DNA from: Priapulus caudatus
Taxonomy: Eukaryota > Priapulida > Priapulimorpha > Priapulimorphida > Priapulidae
Assembly: GCF_000485595.1 (NCBI RefSeq)
Contig: NW_014577881.1
Location: 75,268-115,062 of the forward strand
Direction: 5' to 3'
Length of the DNA: 39,795 nt
In this document: positions 13,240 to 24,753 of the stretch, piece by piece
Position numbering within the stretch: the stretch's first letter is position 1
Layout of the letters: every line of letters begins with the position of its first letter
Position numbers and translations under genes: made by a program
The notes under the pieces: model-generated
The model's input: only the letters and a program-made list of their open reading frames with translations
Database searches by the model: none
Told to the model about the DNA's origin: nothing

Positions 13240-13452
13240 CATGGGTCTTCTTCTTCTTCTCGGGTCACTACACTACACTCGGCCTAGCCACTGCAGCACA
13301 CAGGACTTGGCATGGTGGTTGAAAGCCTCAAGGTCTCCAGGCCTACAGGACTCTGGTATTTCAGGAGATGTCCCATAGTCTGATCCTCCACCGCAGTCGC
13401 ATTCGGTTGGGCCATCTTCAGTGTAACCCCATTTCTCATGGGTAGACATAAT
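13240..13452 (-). pseudogene. 3' end of a non-LTR (LINE) retrotransposon
   Basis: Minus strand. From about 13452 down, the translation carries 'KWGYTEDGPTECDCGG'. A one-base slip then gives 'EDQTMGHLLK', and returning to the first frame gives 'GDLEAFNHHAKSCVLQWLG' followed by a stop at 13275-13273. The order W-G, C-x-C-G, (E)DQT(M)xHLL, then an A-K-x-C-V helix is typical of the extreme C-terminus of Jockey/CR1/RTE-type LINE polymerases. A (GAA)n run at 13249-13260 follows the stop, like the simple 3' tails of many LINEs. At least one frameshift makes it dead. Only the last ~60 codons remain, as expected for 5' truncation. Confidence 0.65.
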
Positions 13453-14872
13453 GAGGTGTAGTGTAGTGTGGTAAAAGGATTTGCAGATGTGAAACCTGAC
13501 AGGGGCCGAGACGTGAACGCTTCTGGGTAGTATTACTGTATATGGTAAGTATTACATGGGACCTGTCTGAGGGCGACAACTTGTACATAATGACGGCTTG
13601 TAAATGACGACTTTGGCGGGGCTATTCAAATGGATTTATCATTAGAGAAAATCGGGACTTTGACTTCCATGACGACTTCAGCGAATTGACGTGTTAGTTA
13701 GACGATGGCGTCTTATGCAAGTTTGACTGTATTATATTTTATATTATGATGTACCTGTATCTCCCATCATGTGTCCATATAATGACGAACATTTTGTTTA
13801 CACATAAAACTTGATCACAGTTTAAAAATAATAATGGAAGTATTAATAATAGTAATTAAAAGGAACTCCAAATTTCCATTCACATTTAAGATTTACAAGA
13901 TGTAAACTAAAGGTAATTACCCTGCTGGTCCTATATAGAGTCTATTTAATCGTTTAGATATTGGCAAACAGTCACTATCTTCTTTGCTTCTCGGTCTTTT
14001 CCTTTGTAAAAAAACAAGATTCAAAATTATTGTCAAGATATTGTAAAATACCCGTAGTATTACTAGATACAGTCGTGTTTGCCATTACTAGTTACCATTA
14101 CTAAACATTATTTGCTATTGGGTTACATACCTAGGACAACATTTGAACCAAAATTCTATAGCATTTGCTGCTTTACGATGATATGTCAGAGCATCCATTG
14201 ACAGCATGTGCACAACTGTCGCAAAACAACAGCAACTGCTATCAAATACTGGTGTAGATTGTTAACAAAGGCATGGCAGCTGCAAGCTATCCTAACAGTA
14301 ATGGGGTGAGGTGTTAGGTTCTGCACACAAACTACCTAATAAAATACGTTGCTTGTTGACCTCTGACAAACTTAATTTTCTGCAGAAGTGGTAGGACTTT
14401 ATTGTTAGATTAAAGTAGTGGGGTAAAAATGGATTACCTTGGCATTTTTACCCAATACAATAAGTTCACAGCTATGTATAAATTTCAGAGAGTTTACTGC
14501 CATCATGCCACCAGATGTGATTTTATAAAGCCAGTCGATCTATGCTGTTGGCCACAAAACGCGATGACCGAAATCTCTTTTATTTGTTCATAGGTATGAA
14601 GTTAGTGAGTAAAAATACCATGTTAACACATTTTCTGCCAACTACTTTACTCTAAAACTCTAAAGCACTTCCATTTCCGCAGGAAATGCAGAGTAGGTGG
14701 AATGTAGACGTGGCACCTCAGGTGCTGAGGTGGTATAGTTTCTTAGGAAGGCAATGTGAGTGTGCAGGATGTAACACGTACACTACCTTGTAAATACTGG
14801 AACTGGTACTGTAGTACCTTGGCAGGGCTGTGATGGTAGATACGTGAACTAGGATATCTTTGCATATATATA
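13453..14872. other. No gene seen
   Basis: AT-rich, non-repetitive by eye, with no open frame of interest. Confidence 0.5.
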
Positions 14873-15100
14873 CAGGGTGCGAAATTAAAGCGTGTATTGC
14901 GAGTTTTTTGGCTCAGAAAAACTAAATATATCTGAATATAGTCTCACCTGACAGTCGAAATATCACTGATTATACCAACATTCAAAACACCAAGATTTTA
15001 TGCAGTTATAGCATAGAAAAACTGATTTGACCACATCATACCAGCAATAACTTTTATCGTGTCTCGACTCTCAAAATCACAAATGGCGTCTTTAAACAAG
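14873..15100 (+). mobile_element. MITE-like repeat beginning CAGGGTGCGAAATTAA (copy 1)
   Basis: The left end 'CAGGGTGCGAAATTAA' is nearly the same as the ends of the elements at 19902 and 22803. The body (words 'AACACCAAGATTTTATGCAG', 'ATAGCATAGAAAA') is matched in reverse complement at 21225-21425, so this is a dispersed family. I could not find the right end or a target-site duplication. Confidence 0.55.
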
Positions 15101-15486
15101 TGCACACAATTAAAACAAAAGGGCGTGCAATTTTGTTTGGTAAATATTAATGAGTTTTTAGGTCAATAATTTAGAGCACTTTCTGTCATTGTCATTCCCG
15201 TGTTACTATCTGACTGGCAATCCACAAGCTTCTCTAATAACAGACTTTATGTGGCATTAGTACTACACTGCTGTTACGATAGTAAGAACGTCTGTGTTTA
15301 CACTCTGACCTGATTTCTACGGTGCAACAGTATGCATTACTGCACCATGATAGATGTCTCGCGCTACCGCGAGAAAGTCCGAGAGATGGCAACGGTAAAC
15401 AGAAACAAAACGCAAAATTGTAATCGTGCATGATTTCATTGGATTTGGTGAATACGAAGGTTCTAAGACATTTTATCGTTACGATA

Positions 15487-15757
15487 TGTTGCTGCGTACC
15501 CTGCCTTGTCCCACCGTACCCTGACTTTCAGCCAACTGATGTCGTAATACATACACTCTGTCATGTTACCACATCACATAGAAGAAACCTCAAAACATCG
15601 CAATCCAATAAAAAAATTTTGCTATCTTTGACTATATTTTTCTTTTTCCGTTTTTTAAACGAAGAGCTAGCTAGTTTTATATTTCAGTTTTACAACATTG
15701 GAAATACATCAGTTACAAGTCAGGGCACGGTGGGACAATGAGGGTACGCAGCGACAT
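15487..15757. mobile_element. Short inverted-repeat element (MITE-like), about 270 bp
   Basis: Arms of about 38 bases: 15488-15527 (GTTGCTGCGTACCCTGCC...) pairs with 15719-15757 (...GAGGGTACGCAGCGAC), with a few mismatches. The AT-rich interior has no conserved frame. The 103-codon open frame spanning it is not protein-like. Confidence 0.65.
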
Positions 15758-15774
15758 GTACCCTACTTTCGCTC

Positions 15775-16026
15775 ATAGGGTCTATGTCCCCCAGGGTACT
15801 GCCGGAACGTACCCTGGGTACGGTCCGGTATACCGGAACGTACCCTGGTCACTATTTGATATGGTTAGGGTTAGGGTTAGGGAGTAGGCGTAGGCGACTC
15901 CCTAGACTCGTTAGTGGAGTAGGTGAGGTACGGTCCGGCATATAATATAGTACCAGGGTACGTTTCGGTATACCGGACCGTACCCAGAGTACGTTCCGGC
16001 AGTACCCCGGGGGACATAGACCCTCT
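15775..16026 (-). mobile_element. Palindromic element with internal telomere-like repeats (copy 1)
   Basis: The ends are inverted copies: 'GGTCTATGTCCCCCAGGGTA' at the left and the complementary '...GGGGGACATAGACCC' at the right, followed inward by 'GTACGGTCCGGTATACCGGA'. The interior holds three TTAGGG units (about 15864-15881) and 'GTAGGCGTAGGCGACTCC'. The same interior, in the opposite orientation and with about ten telomere-like units, is at 18205-18420. A shorter related copy is at 17083-17150. No coding capacity. Confidence 0.75.
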
Positions 16027-16043
16027 CAGCCTAGCTCTAGTAC

Positions 16044-16288
16044 TATAGCCCGCGTTCGATTAACTGCGCAGGGCTATAGTACATTGTCGGCTGGAAATAC
16101 CAACTGCAACCTGTTACCACCTGTCCCCATGAAAAATGGATCGCAAAACGCAAAGTTATCGGGCTTTTTAACACTTATTTATCTACATGGGGACAGGTGG
16201 TAACAGGTTGCAGTTGGTATTTCCAGCCGACAATGTACTATAGCCCTGCGGCAGTTAATCGAACGCGGGCTATAGTACTAGTAGAGCT
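16044..16288. mobile_element. Near-perfect foldback element with ~92-bp arms
   Basis: The left arm 16044-16134 (begins AGTACTATAGCCCGCGTTCG) and the right arm 16189-16282 are reverse complements with about one base of difference over ~92 bases, around a loop of roughly 55 bases. This implies recent origin or gene conversion. The 'CTATAGCCCGCG' end also occurs in hairpins at 18424-18478 and 33430-33483. Confidence 0.85.
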
Positions 16289-16452
16289 ACTCTCAGCCTA
16301 GCTCCAAGAAACGGTATTGCTAGGGTTACAATACCGCTTCAAACCTTGGCTACAGCTAAACACGTAGTTGCCTTATATTCCAAGTATCGCCAAAAAACAC
16401 CACACATGTGATATACCAAATTAATCAGTAAACGTCCACCTTCTTGTAACCA

Positions 16453-16674
16453 TCAGTGCGCTACGATGCGCTGGGTACTTACGGGGTTACAGCGACTTTT
16501 TGAGACGAATGCAACAACATTTATGAATTCGCCGCCATGTTTGCTATCATTCCGACTGTGACTAAAATCCGCAATGGATCGAACAAGCGAAATTAAACGA
16601 TCTGCGGTCCTCATGTAAACCACCCCAACATCCGAGAACATGTCATCTAAGGCTTTTACAAATGGCCCAGACAT
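16453..16674 (-). CDS. Candidate first coding exon of a divergent gene (unrecognised)
   Basis: On the minus strand an ATG at 16674-16672 opens a frame that reads well as protein ('MSGPFVKALDDMFSDVG' ... 'ADRLISLVRSIADFSHS'). It runs through 'VSKSRCNP' to a strong donor CCC|GTAAGT at 16488-16483; unspliced it stops near 16453. I do not recognise the protein and could not trace a second exon, because the sequence downstream on that strand is the palindrome cluster. The frame is also open upstream of the ATG back to a stop, so an internal exon or a decayed element is possible. Confidence 0.35.
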   Translation of the reverse strand: MSGPFVKALDDMFSDVGVVYMRTADRLISLVRSIADFSHSRNDSKHGGEFINVVAFVSKSRCNPVSTQRIVAH

Positions 16675-16790
16675 TTGTGAACATCGTTTCACTTGCTTTG
16701 GTGTGTAATTGCCGTGAGAGCCATCGTACTATTTCTGTAGTATTTTTTAGCGAGTCTTTTCCGTTTTGGGTTTTCCGTGCCTTGCTAAAC
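16675..16790. promoter_or_regulatory. Putative bidirectional promoter / 5' UTR
   Basis: Only 116 bases separate the candidate minus-strand ATG (16674) from the TASOR-like ATG (16791). The interval holds pyrimidine-rich + strand initiator-like sequence (TCTTTTCCGTTTTGGG) and two TTTCCG words (ETS-like core on the other strand). No TATA box is visible. This is inference from layout; no transcript start is known. Confidence 0.3.
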
Positions 16791-16797
16791 ATGGCGG
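16791..16797 (+). CDS. TASOR: TASOR-like exon 1 (start exon, 7 coding bases)
   Basis: ATGGCGG is followed at once by a donor, GTAAAG. The context AAACATGG is a good animal start. The exon ends in phase 1 and exon 2 begins in phase 1, so the join reads [15 protein letters not shown], which makes a sensible N-terminus just ahead of the conserved SREF motif. Human TASOR has a ~100-residue disordered extension here that would be absent. The assignment is inference: another upstream exon ending in phase 1 would fit equally. Confidence 0.5.
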
Positions 16798-19700
16798 GTA
16801 AAGCTGATTTGAAAGTTGATATGCTGTGAGAATTAGCAGATTATACCGTGAATTAAGAGATACATTCTAGTTTAGAAGCAGGACAACTGTGAGTTAACGT
16901 TCATATTTTAAACGAGGCAAGTCAAAGGTGGTAATGGAATGGTTTTATTTGAGATATACAGAGTTATTCATCTAGATCTGCAGAGGTGATAGGTTTTTTG
17001 TATGGAAGGGTGTCAGGCTGTATAGGCAATCCGTCGCACAGCCTGGTCGGGCTACTCTCAGCCCTACTTTCCGATATATTGAACCGTACCCAAGGTACCA
17101 GGTACCCTCCGATAGTACCCTGGGGGACATAGACATTATCAGCTCTTCCAACCCTAGCAAAGACCGTTTCTTGGAGCTAATAGTAATAATAATATATATT
17201 ATAAATTTATAATCATTATAAGTTTATAACTTATAAATATAACTTATAACTATAAGTTATAATAAGTTGATACTTCAACTTGACGCATGATACGAAACAA
17301 TTCAACACATTACGACATTTTCAATATTATAATTAACATTATCTTGTAAGTTCTATCTAATAATACTCAAATATTAATATGAGTAGGCCTACGTAGGCCT
17401 ATAATATATCATATGAATACTAATACTAATAGTAAATACTAATAAGTAATAGTAATACTACTGTATCAGGTTCACCTGCTGGGCGCGTCCATACTGAAAT
17501 ACCGTGTAACGACATCTGGTGAGCGAAAATATTCCTAATCGATTAAAACAATATTTATTAATAGAAGGTACATTGGTAAAAGCACAGGGACTTGAGGCGA
17601 AAAAAAAAAGTGTTATATATATAAATATCTGGCTGTGATATGGTGCAAAAGTTGATAGAATAAGTGTGAATTTCTGTCTGCGGTTGGAGCTCAAATGAAA
17701 GGTTACTGTGATCGCCAGCGTGCGGGAGTTAGATCCCTTCCCCTATTTATATATATAACATTTTTTTTTTTCGCCTCAAGTCCCTGTGGGTAAAAGATGT
17801 AGCAACATGAGCTTGCACCACTGATCTCTATAATAATATCTGGATAGGGCATTGGGCCTATCCGCGCTTAACATGGGCCGAGGCTATTCGCCCGACCGTC
17901 GGGCCAATAGGGTATTCTTTCTATTCGCCCGACCGTCGGGCCAATAGGGAATTCTGGCTATTCGCCCGACCGCAAAATTTTTTTTCCCAAACGGAAGGAT
18001 TTAGCGCCTTCTGATTGGCTGCTTCGATTTGCTTTGACTGAAGAAAACGCAGCCGGCTGAAAGGGGTGGTAGGATATGTTTACTAGGCACTTCTAATTTT
18101 AACATATATTTTACGATATATTAAAGAATGATGCAAAAACCCTAAAAAGTGCCCTAACCCTAATAGCTAGATAAGTATAAGTTTTCTGATGTATTTTCCA
18201 TANAACCGTACCTCGTCTACTCCACTAAAGTAAAGTAACGAGTCTAGGGAGTCGCCTACGCCTACTCCCTAACCCGAACCCGAACCCTAACCCTAATCCT
18301 AACCCTAACCCTAACCCTAACCCTAATCCTAACCATATCAAATAGTGACCAGGGTACGTTCCGGTATACCGGACCGTACCCAGGGTACGTTCCGGCAGTA
18401 CCCTGGGGTACATATACCCTATGAGCACTAGTATAGCCCGCGGATCGCTGCCTGCGGCAGTCTATAGTACTAGAGCTACAAGCCAGCCAACACTGCAACA
18501 GTTAAAAAAGAGTCCCGAGAGTAAGGACACCAGGGAGGACAGTGAGAATTCTGACAGCTCATTAGTAGTCACTGAATATGTTCTTTGTATTACTGTAAAT
18601 AAGCCAAATTGTAAAAAATTTAAATTTTAGTCTTGTTTTTTTTTAATTCCGCGGTATCTGCAGTTCAACGCGGGCCTGTAATTTGCCTGTCGGGCCTGTA
18701 AAATTCCTTACAGGTCTACAGGCCCGACTGGCCTGTAAATTTTCAAATTAATTTCTTCCCCTCCTATTGCAGAGCTGCTAGAGGAGGTGAGCCTCACGTC
18801 GAGAGAGTTTGTTCACACGCTGCTGCCGAACGTGACTCGATCGTACAGCTCCCCGGCATCCGCCGGCAAGTTCTCCTTCACGAAAGCCTTCGTCGTTAAC
18901 AACAACGAGCGTCTGCAGAAGGTATAAGGAGTGTGGTAACATTCTATATCTAGACATATATATCAAGAGCTCATAACAGAGAAGAGTATGACACCGTTTT
19001 AACAGTGTTTTGCATAGTTTTCAACTTGTAAATATTCTATCAATAAGGGTATATAAATATATTCAAACTTTACCTTGTTTTTGTCTATGATGCTCCCTTA
19101 ATCTTATGACACCACCAATTTACCTGAAAATCGTATGTGTTCTTCAAAAAAGTTATTTGAATACGACACGGTTTCACACAGTTTTCCCTAATGTTCGCAT
19201 CTATGTGGCGCAAGTTTATTATCGGATTAGTGTTCTATTGTCTATGACGGAACGCTGGGGGCTGTTGGGGATATTAGGCATCGAATTGTATTCAGCGTGT
19301 AGCGTTTCCAGCATGCTAGAAATAAACGTGTGCTCATGGCGAGCTAGCCGCTGATTTTAGCTGTGTTGTTTAGCAGTGCTTCAAAGAACTTTTTTGAAGA
19401 ACACATACGATTTTCAGGTAAATTGGTCGTGTCATATGATTAAGGGAGAATCATAGACGAAAACAAGGTAAAGTTTGAATATATTTATTCACATATTGAT
19501 AGAATATTTACAAGTTGAAAACTATGCAAAACGCTGTTAAAACGGTGTCATACTTTTCTTTATTATGAGCTCTTGATATATATATATATAACATTCTAGG
19601 TAGGACAGTCGGCAACGCGTCATAGAAATCTCACGGCAATCTGTTGTGACATTCTATAGCGTAGTCTCGCGGCATCTCGTGTTTTATACTGGAATCGCGT

Positions 19701-22700
19701 GTGTTCGTAGGCTAATGCTTGCGGCAGTGATGTCCACACGCGTTTTTTCGCAAAAAAAATTCAATTTTAGATCGTACGTGGGGTCATTTATGGTGAGTGT
19801 ATTGTCGCTTTTTGGGTGATACTTAGTTAGGTAAATTCTATGTTTACTACCTATATATAAAGGTACTTTGTGTGGTCACTCGCCTGGTAAATACAATGAA
19901 TCAGGGTGCGAAATTAACGGGAGTCCGGAGTCAAATACTCCCTGATTTACTGTCGGACTCCCTGATTTGACATAATATGCAGGAGTCCGTGTGACTCCCT
20001 GAAAATTCTGCGATACTAACTAGTTCGTTTCAGAGCACGACTTCACGGAATTACCGTATTTTTCCAGCAAATATTCAAAGAACATTTAGCAGACATGCAT
20101 CGCATGAATCTTAAAAATAAGCACGTGTTATTGTTGTTATGCTTTAGTTTTGAATTTCAGACTGCGGACTCCCTCATTTTGCTGCGGACTTCCTCTTTTA
20201 GAGGGCAGGGAGTTCGTTGGGCTCCCTTGTTCAAAAGTTAATATCTACCCCTGATGAATGATAGCATCAATCTTAGTATGATGGCAGAGTATGCGTCATC
20301 ATGATTGAAATTGAACAGATGTGTGTTCCTATAGTTTCAGGAGAAGAAGAAGCAGCTGAAAGAAGAAGGTAGATCAGAGAAGGAGCTGAGCGAGACATTT
20401 GCCTTTACCATCATTGATGCAGCAGACGTAAGTCTGTACAACTGAGCAATGAAATCATCATTAAACGAAGATTAGAATATTTCACTTGTGTGGCCATAAA
20501 TATATATATATATAAGGTATCGAAAAGATAGATATAAACTGATGTATGAATAAGACTGTAAGCACATCAGTATGTAATCATCGCAGTTGAATTATTTGTG
20601 GCCTCACCTGTGCGTTTTATACCGTACAGAGAAGGAGAGTTGCAGAGGAAGGACTTCCGGTGGGAAACAGCAGTATTATGATGCTGGGAAAACCAGACAT
20701 GGGTGTGTAATATCTCCATGTATATTGCATGCGAGCAAACCATAATTCATCCTTTCCCTCACTCACGCCCCGCGTCGCCCGTGTGTTTCGGTATCCTTTC
20801 CCTCACTCACGCCCCCGGCCCCCGCCCGGTTCCCGCCCACGTTCATCACCTCTATTACAATTAGAACTCGATGAAAAAATGTGGAATTGGCCTCGAAAAT
20901 TTCATTGCGATTACTAACATTAAAGTAATTGTTACAAGAGTTTTCCCAGTGTTTTCACCACTTTCATGATACCTGCCGTTATTGCTTGAGTAACAGCAAT
21001 TGTCTAGAGTAACGATAAAAGGTCGTATTCACCAAAACAGGCAATTTTCGAACTAGTTTGGTAAACAATCGTTTGCTGTAGTCTTGAAACTAGAGCTGGT
21101 AGTCTTGGACTAGTTAGTAGCGCCGCCGCCTACCTGCCATAGACATACAGTCTCTCTCAAATGCAGCACTTGTTTTCAATTTATCACCGACAATTTACAA
21201 GTTTACCAATTCTGCCATTATCGCGACACGATAAAATGCATTGCTGTTACAAATGTGTTCACATCCAATTTTCTATGCTATAACTGCATAAAATCTTGGT
21301 GTTTTTAATGCTGGTGTGATCAGTGATATATCCGCTGTGAGGTGAGACTATATTTTGCTATATTTTTTGGGGGTTGAGGGTTTCTGAGCAAAACTCTCGT
21401 AATAGTGGCTTTAATAATGTGTAGCACTATTTGTTTAATGGAATTTCATTAAAGTGCCATTACCCAATTTTGCAATTCTGCTTCCGTGATGTTCAGCTAA
21501 AGTTAACATCCGTAACTGTGTTTGAGGCAAACAGTGTCATTCTTACTGGTTAATTACATATGTATTAGATTACATAATTATATTAAAATGTGTAGACATT
21601 CAAGGTGGTAGATATAACAGGGTTAATTGTTACTCAACCGTGAAGATTGGAAACGTACCGCTTACGTTTCGCTTCCTACCACAGTGCCAGGAGGCTTTCT
21701 CAAAGCTAACTGATGATTATCAGTTTTAGCCACCAGATGGTGTGGTGGTCAATAGCTTGGTCCACACGTGACTGAGTCTGTATCCCCCCTCGTCACGGTT
21801 GATGTTCGGGGTCTTGCGGATCCAGATGGCCTCCTTAATCCATCGCCTGATTTTGATTGGGCGACGAGGGGGGGATACAGTCTCAGTCACGTGTGGACTA
21901 AGCTATTGACCACCACACCATCTGGTGGTCAAAACTGATAATCATCAGTTAGCTTTGAGAAAGCCTCCTGGCAGGAGGCGAAACGTAAGCGGTACGTTTC
22001 CAATCTTCACGGTTGAGTAACAATTAACCCTGTTACATCTATTAGTCTATCAACCGAATGAACTTATTTAATGATTCAAGGTGACGCGTCTGTGTTTACA
22101 GGTGTTGTGCTCAGTCGTCATGCCGACCAGGTAAAGCAAATTATAAGGAATAGCGACGAACGTGTGCTTGCTGTGTTCAAGATTATTAAGGTGAGGACGG
22201 ATCTCGGACCTTCGCTAACAGATATTAGTGTTGTCAATCGGTTGTAATTTCGTAATCGATCATCGGTTGGACCCAAGTAACCGATGATCGGTTACAATCG
22301 GTTACTCGGGGTGTAGAATGCCTGCGTGTGCGTAACGTCGTGCGCATGTACGTGTGTGCATGTATGTGCTTGTTTAGCCCTGTTTACTGTTTGTTTTGCA
22401 CTGATTACTACTGTGTGTATAATACATCTATGTTAATAAAGGATGACTTGTATAGTAGCGATGATATCTCTGATTCTCATCACTTTTCCAAGTTTTCTTG
22501 TTCAAGTTAAAAAAAAAAAAAATTTTTTTCCCGATGAAATCGATTATGGATTTTGATAACCAAGCGCTTGGTTCGAGCCAATGTTCAACCGATGATCGAG
22601 TATAATCGATGATCGTGACATCACTAAGCGCTTGGTTCGAGCCACTGTTCAACCGATGATCGAGTATAATCGATGATCGTGACATCACTAACAGATATGC

Positions 22701-24661
22701 TCGTACACATGCATGCACGCACCACACGCATGCGTGCACACGTGGACACATACATGCATGCACACGTGGACACATACATGCTTTGGAAATATTTCGCAAA
22801 CCCAGTCTGCGAAATTAACCACTGGCCCGGTATCCGAGGCCAGTAAATTTCCCGCGGGGCCAATGAAACTGGTAAATGAACAAGCCCGATGGGCCAGTGG
22901 AAAAAAATGGAGTAAATATTCTATTAATGATATTTCAGCTTCTTTATGTGATGATCAATCATGAAAATTTACCGATATTTACCGATAGGGCATCATATTC
23001 CCGATCTTAAGTAGAGGAAGTAACTAGTCAACACCATGCGTGTTTGTCACTGCTACAGGTCGCAACAACTTCCGGTTTCCGGTCCGGTTCGGTTTCTCTT
23101 TTCATAATATAATGATCATTGATTCGGGCCTGTAAAACCTAGTGTGGGCCAGTGAATTATACATTTCTACAGGCCCGCTGGGCCAATGAGGGTGAAAGTT
23201 TTTCGTGCAGACTGCAAACCACGAAAGATTTCTAACGGCACCTGTTGTGTGACCTTCAGGGAAGGGTAAAGACGATATCGGAGGACCTGGTTAATGCTGA
23301 ACGCGAACCGACGCCGAACTACGACGCTCACGTCGGCAGAACGTATTTCTCGAACAAGGTAACTACGGAGGAATCGTCTCATGACTCCGACGGGCGGCAA
23401 CGCCGTGATTCAGGGCTCGAATTAACCCGGTGCCCTTTAATCTACTGCCCTGGTTTCGATTATAGTCGAGTCAACATAACGCGCGCGCGTGCGTGTGCTG
23501 TAGTTGCAATGATGAGCTTGAAACCGATAGTCGCATGAGGGAATAATAACAGCATCGGATAATTATTCGCTCCTGATAGTGGGCATGTAAAATTTCTTGT
23601 TACTGTACTTCCATTAGCAGATGGGGGTACAGGGGTGGTAAAAGTGCCTTGGTGCCCTTCTCAAATTTTGAGAGTTGCCTTAATTGGTGCCTTTTAAAAT
23701 TGCCTCGGTGCCCTTCCATTTTAAAGAAAATTCAAGGCGATTTCTCACATGCCCTAAAAAATTGCCTTGCCCCTCTCATCGCTTAATTTGGGCCTTGCCG
23801 TGATTTTATATCAGTTACGCGGCATATGACGTGGAGAAGGAAATTCGATTTGTAACGTGATATATGCAAGACTATCTCTCTTCCATAACCATAAGAATTC
23901 ATTTTTGATGGTTGAATTTCGCAGCATGTAGCGTGTTTCGAATAGCGCTGTCGTAATTAATAAGCAGTTATAGGGCATTTCTCTGGCTGTGTGTATTTCA
24001 GCTGTATATCTATGATTATGAAGACTGTGAAATTGTGCCCACACCTAGACAGGTTCTGCCCTACGCTCTTCTGCACTTTCTATTTTGTGATGGGTCTGCA
24101 AGCAATATCCCAAGGTAAGCAAGAAAGTGACGGTTCTTATCCTTGTCCGTCTAAAACTATGAATTTGAGTAAAAATGGTATTTCGTACGAAGAGCGATAC
24201 TGTACACTAAAACCACTGATGTTATGTAGTTATTATGAATTTTTTTAAGTCGAGTGTCTCTTTTCAAATTATATATTCATCACTATTGCATATATCAGAT
24301 TTTTCCCCATGAAAAAGACTGCCTTCAGTACATGTATTTGTATTTGAATTACATGCAATGAAGACATGATAATAATAATAATAACATTGGATTTCCGTCG
24401 CTCAAACAGACAGGTGGCTGCTGCAGATGCGGCAAGGACACCCGCCAAGGGTTCGCCTCACGAGTCCGCATTGCAGCGCCCCCTCGTGGGCAAGACGCCG
24501 AGCGAGGGCATGCGCATCTGGACGGGCGTGTTGAAGAATCGGCACCGCACGCTCGCCGAGGTCGAGCTACTGTCTCGCGTGTCCGCCATCAAGCCTGCGA
24601 GAATGTGAGTCGCCGACGCAGCACGTGTGTGTGTGCGTGTGTGTGTGGGGGTGTGTGGGTG

Positions 24662-24753
<92 letters not shown>

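Noticed and set aside
15430-15741. 103-codon + strand open frame
   Set aside because: Spans the arms and AT-rich interior of a MITE; composition and lack of motifs argue against coding.
18269-18332. Interstitial telomere as a chromosome-fusion scar
   Set aside because: The tract lies inside a dispersed element also present at 15775-16026 and is short and degenerate.
18501-18555. Extra upstream exon ([16 protein letters not shown])
   Set aside because: Reads like disordered coding sequence, but the acceptor lacks a pyrimidine tract, no convincing donor follows, and exon 1 to exon 2 already fits.
21880-22042. Hammerhead ribozyme in the Penelope-like tail
   Set aside because: Penelope-like elements can carry hammerheads, and a GAAACG box with a small CGTA/TACG stem is present, but the required CUGANGA box reads CTGATAA in the correct position, so the core is not intact.
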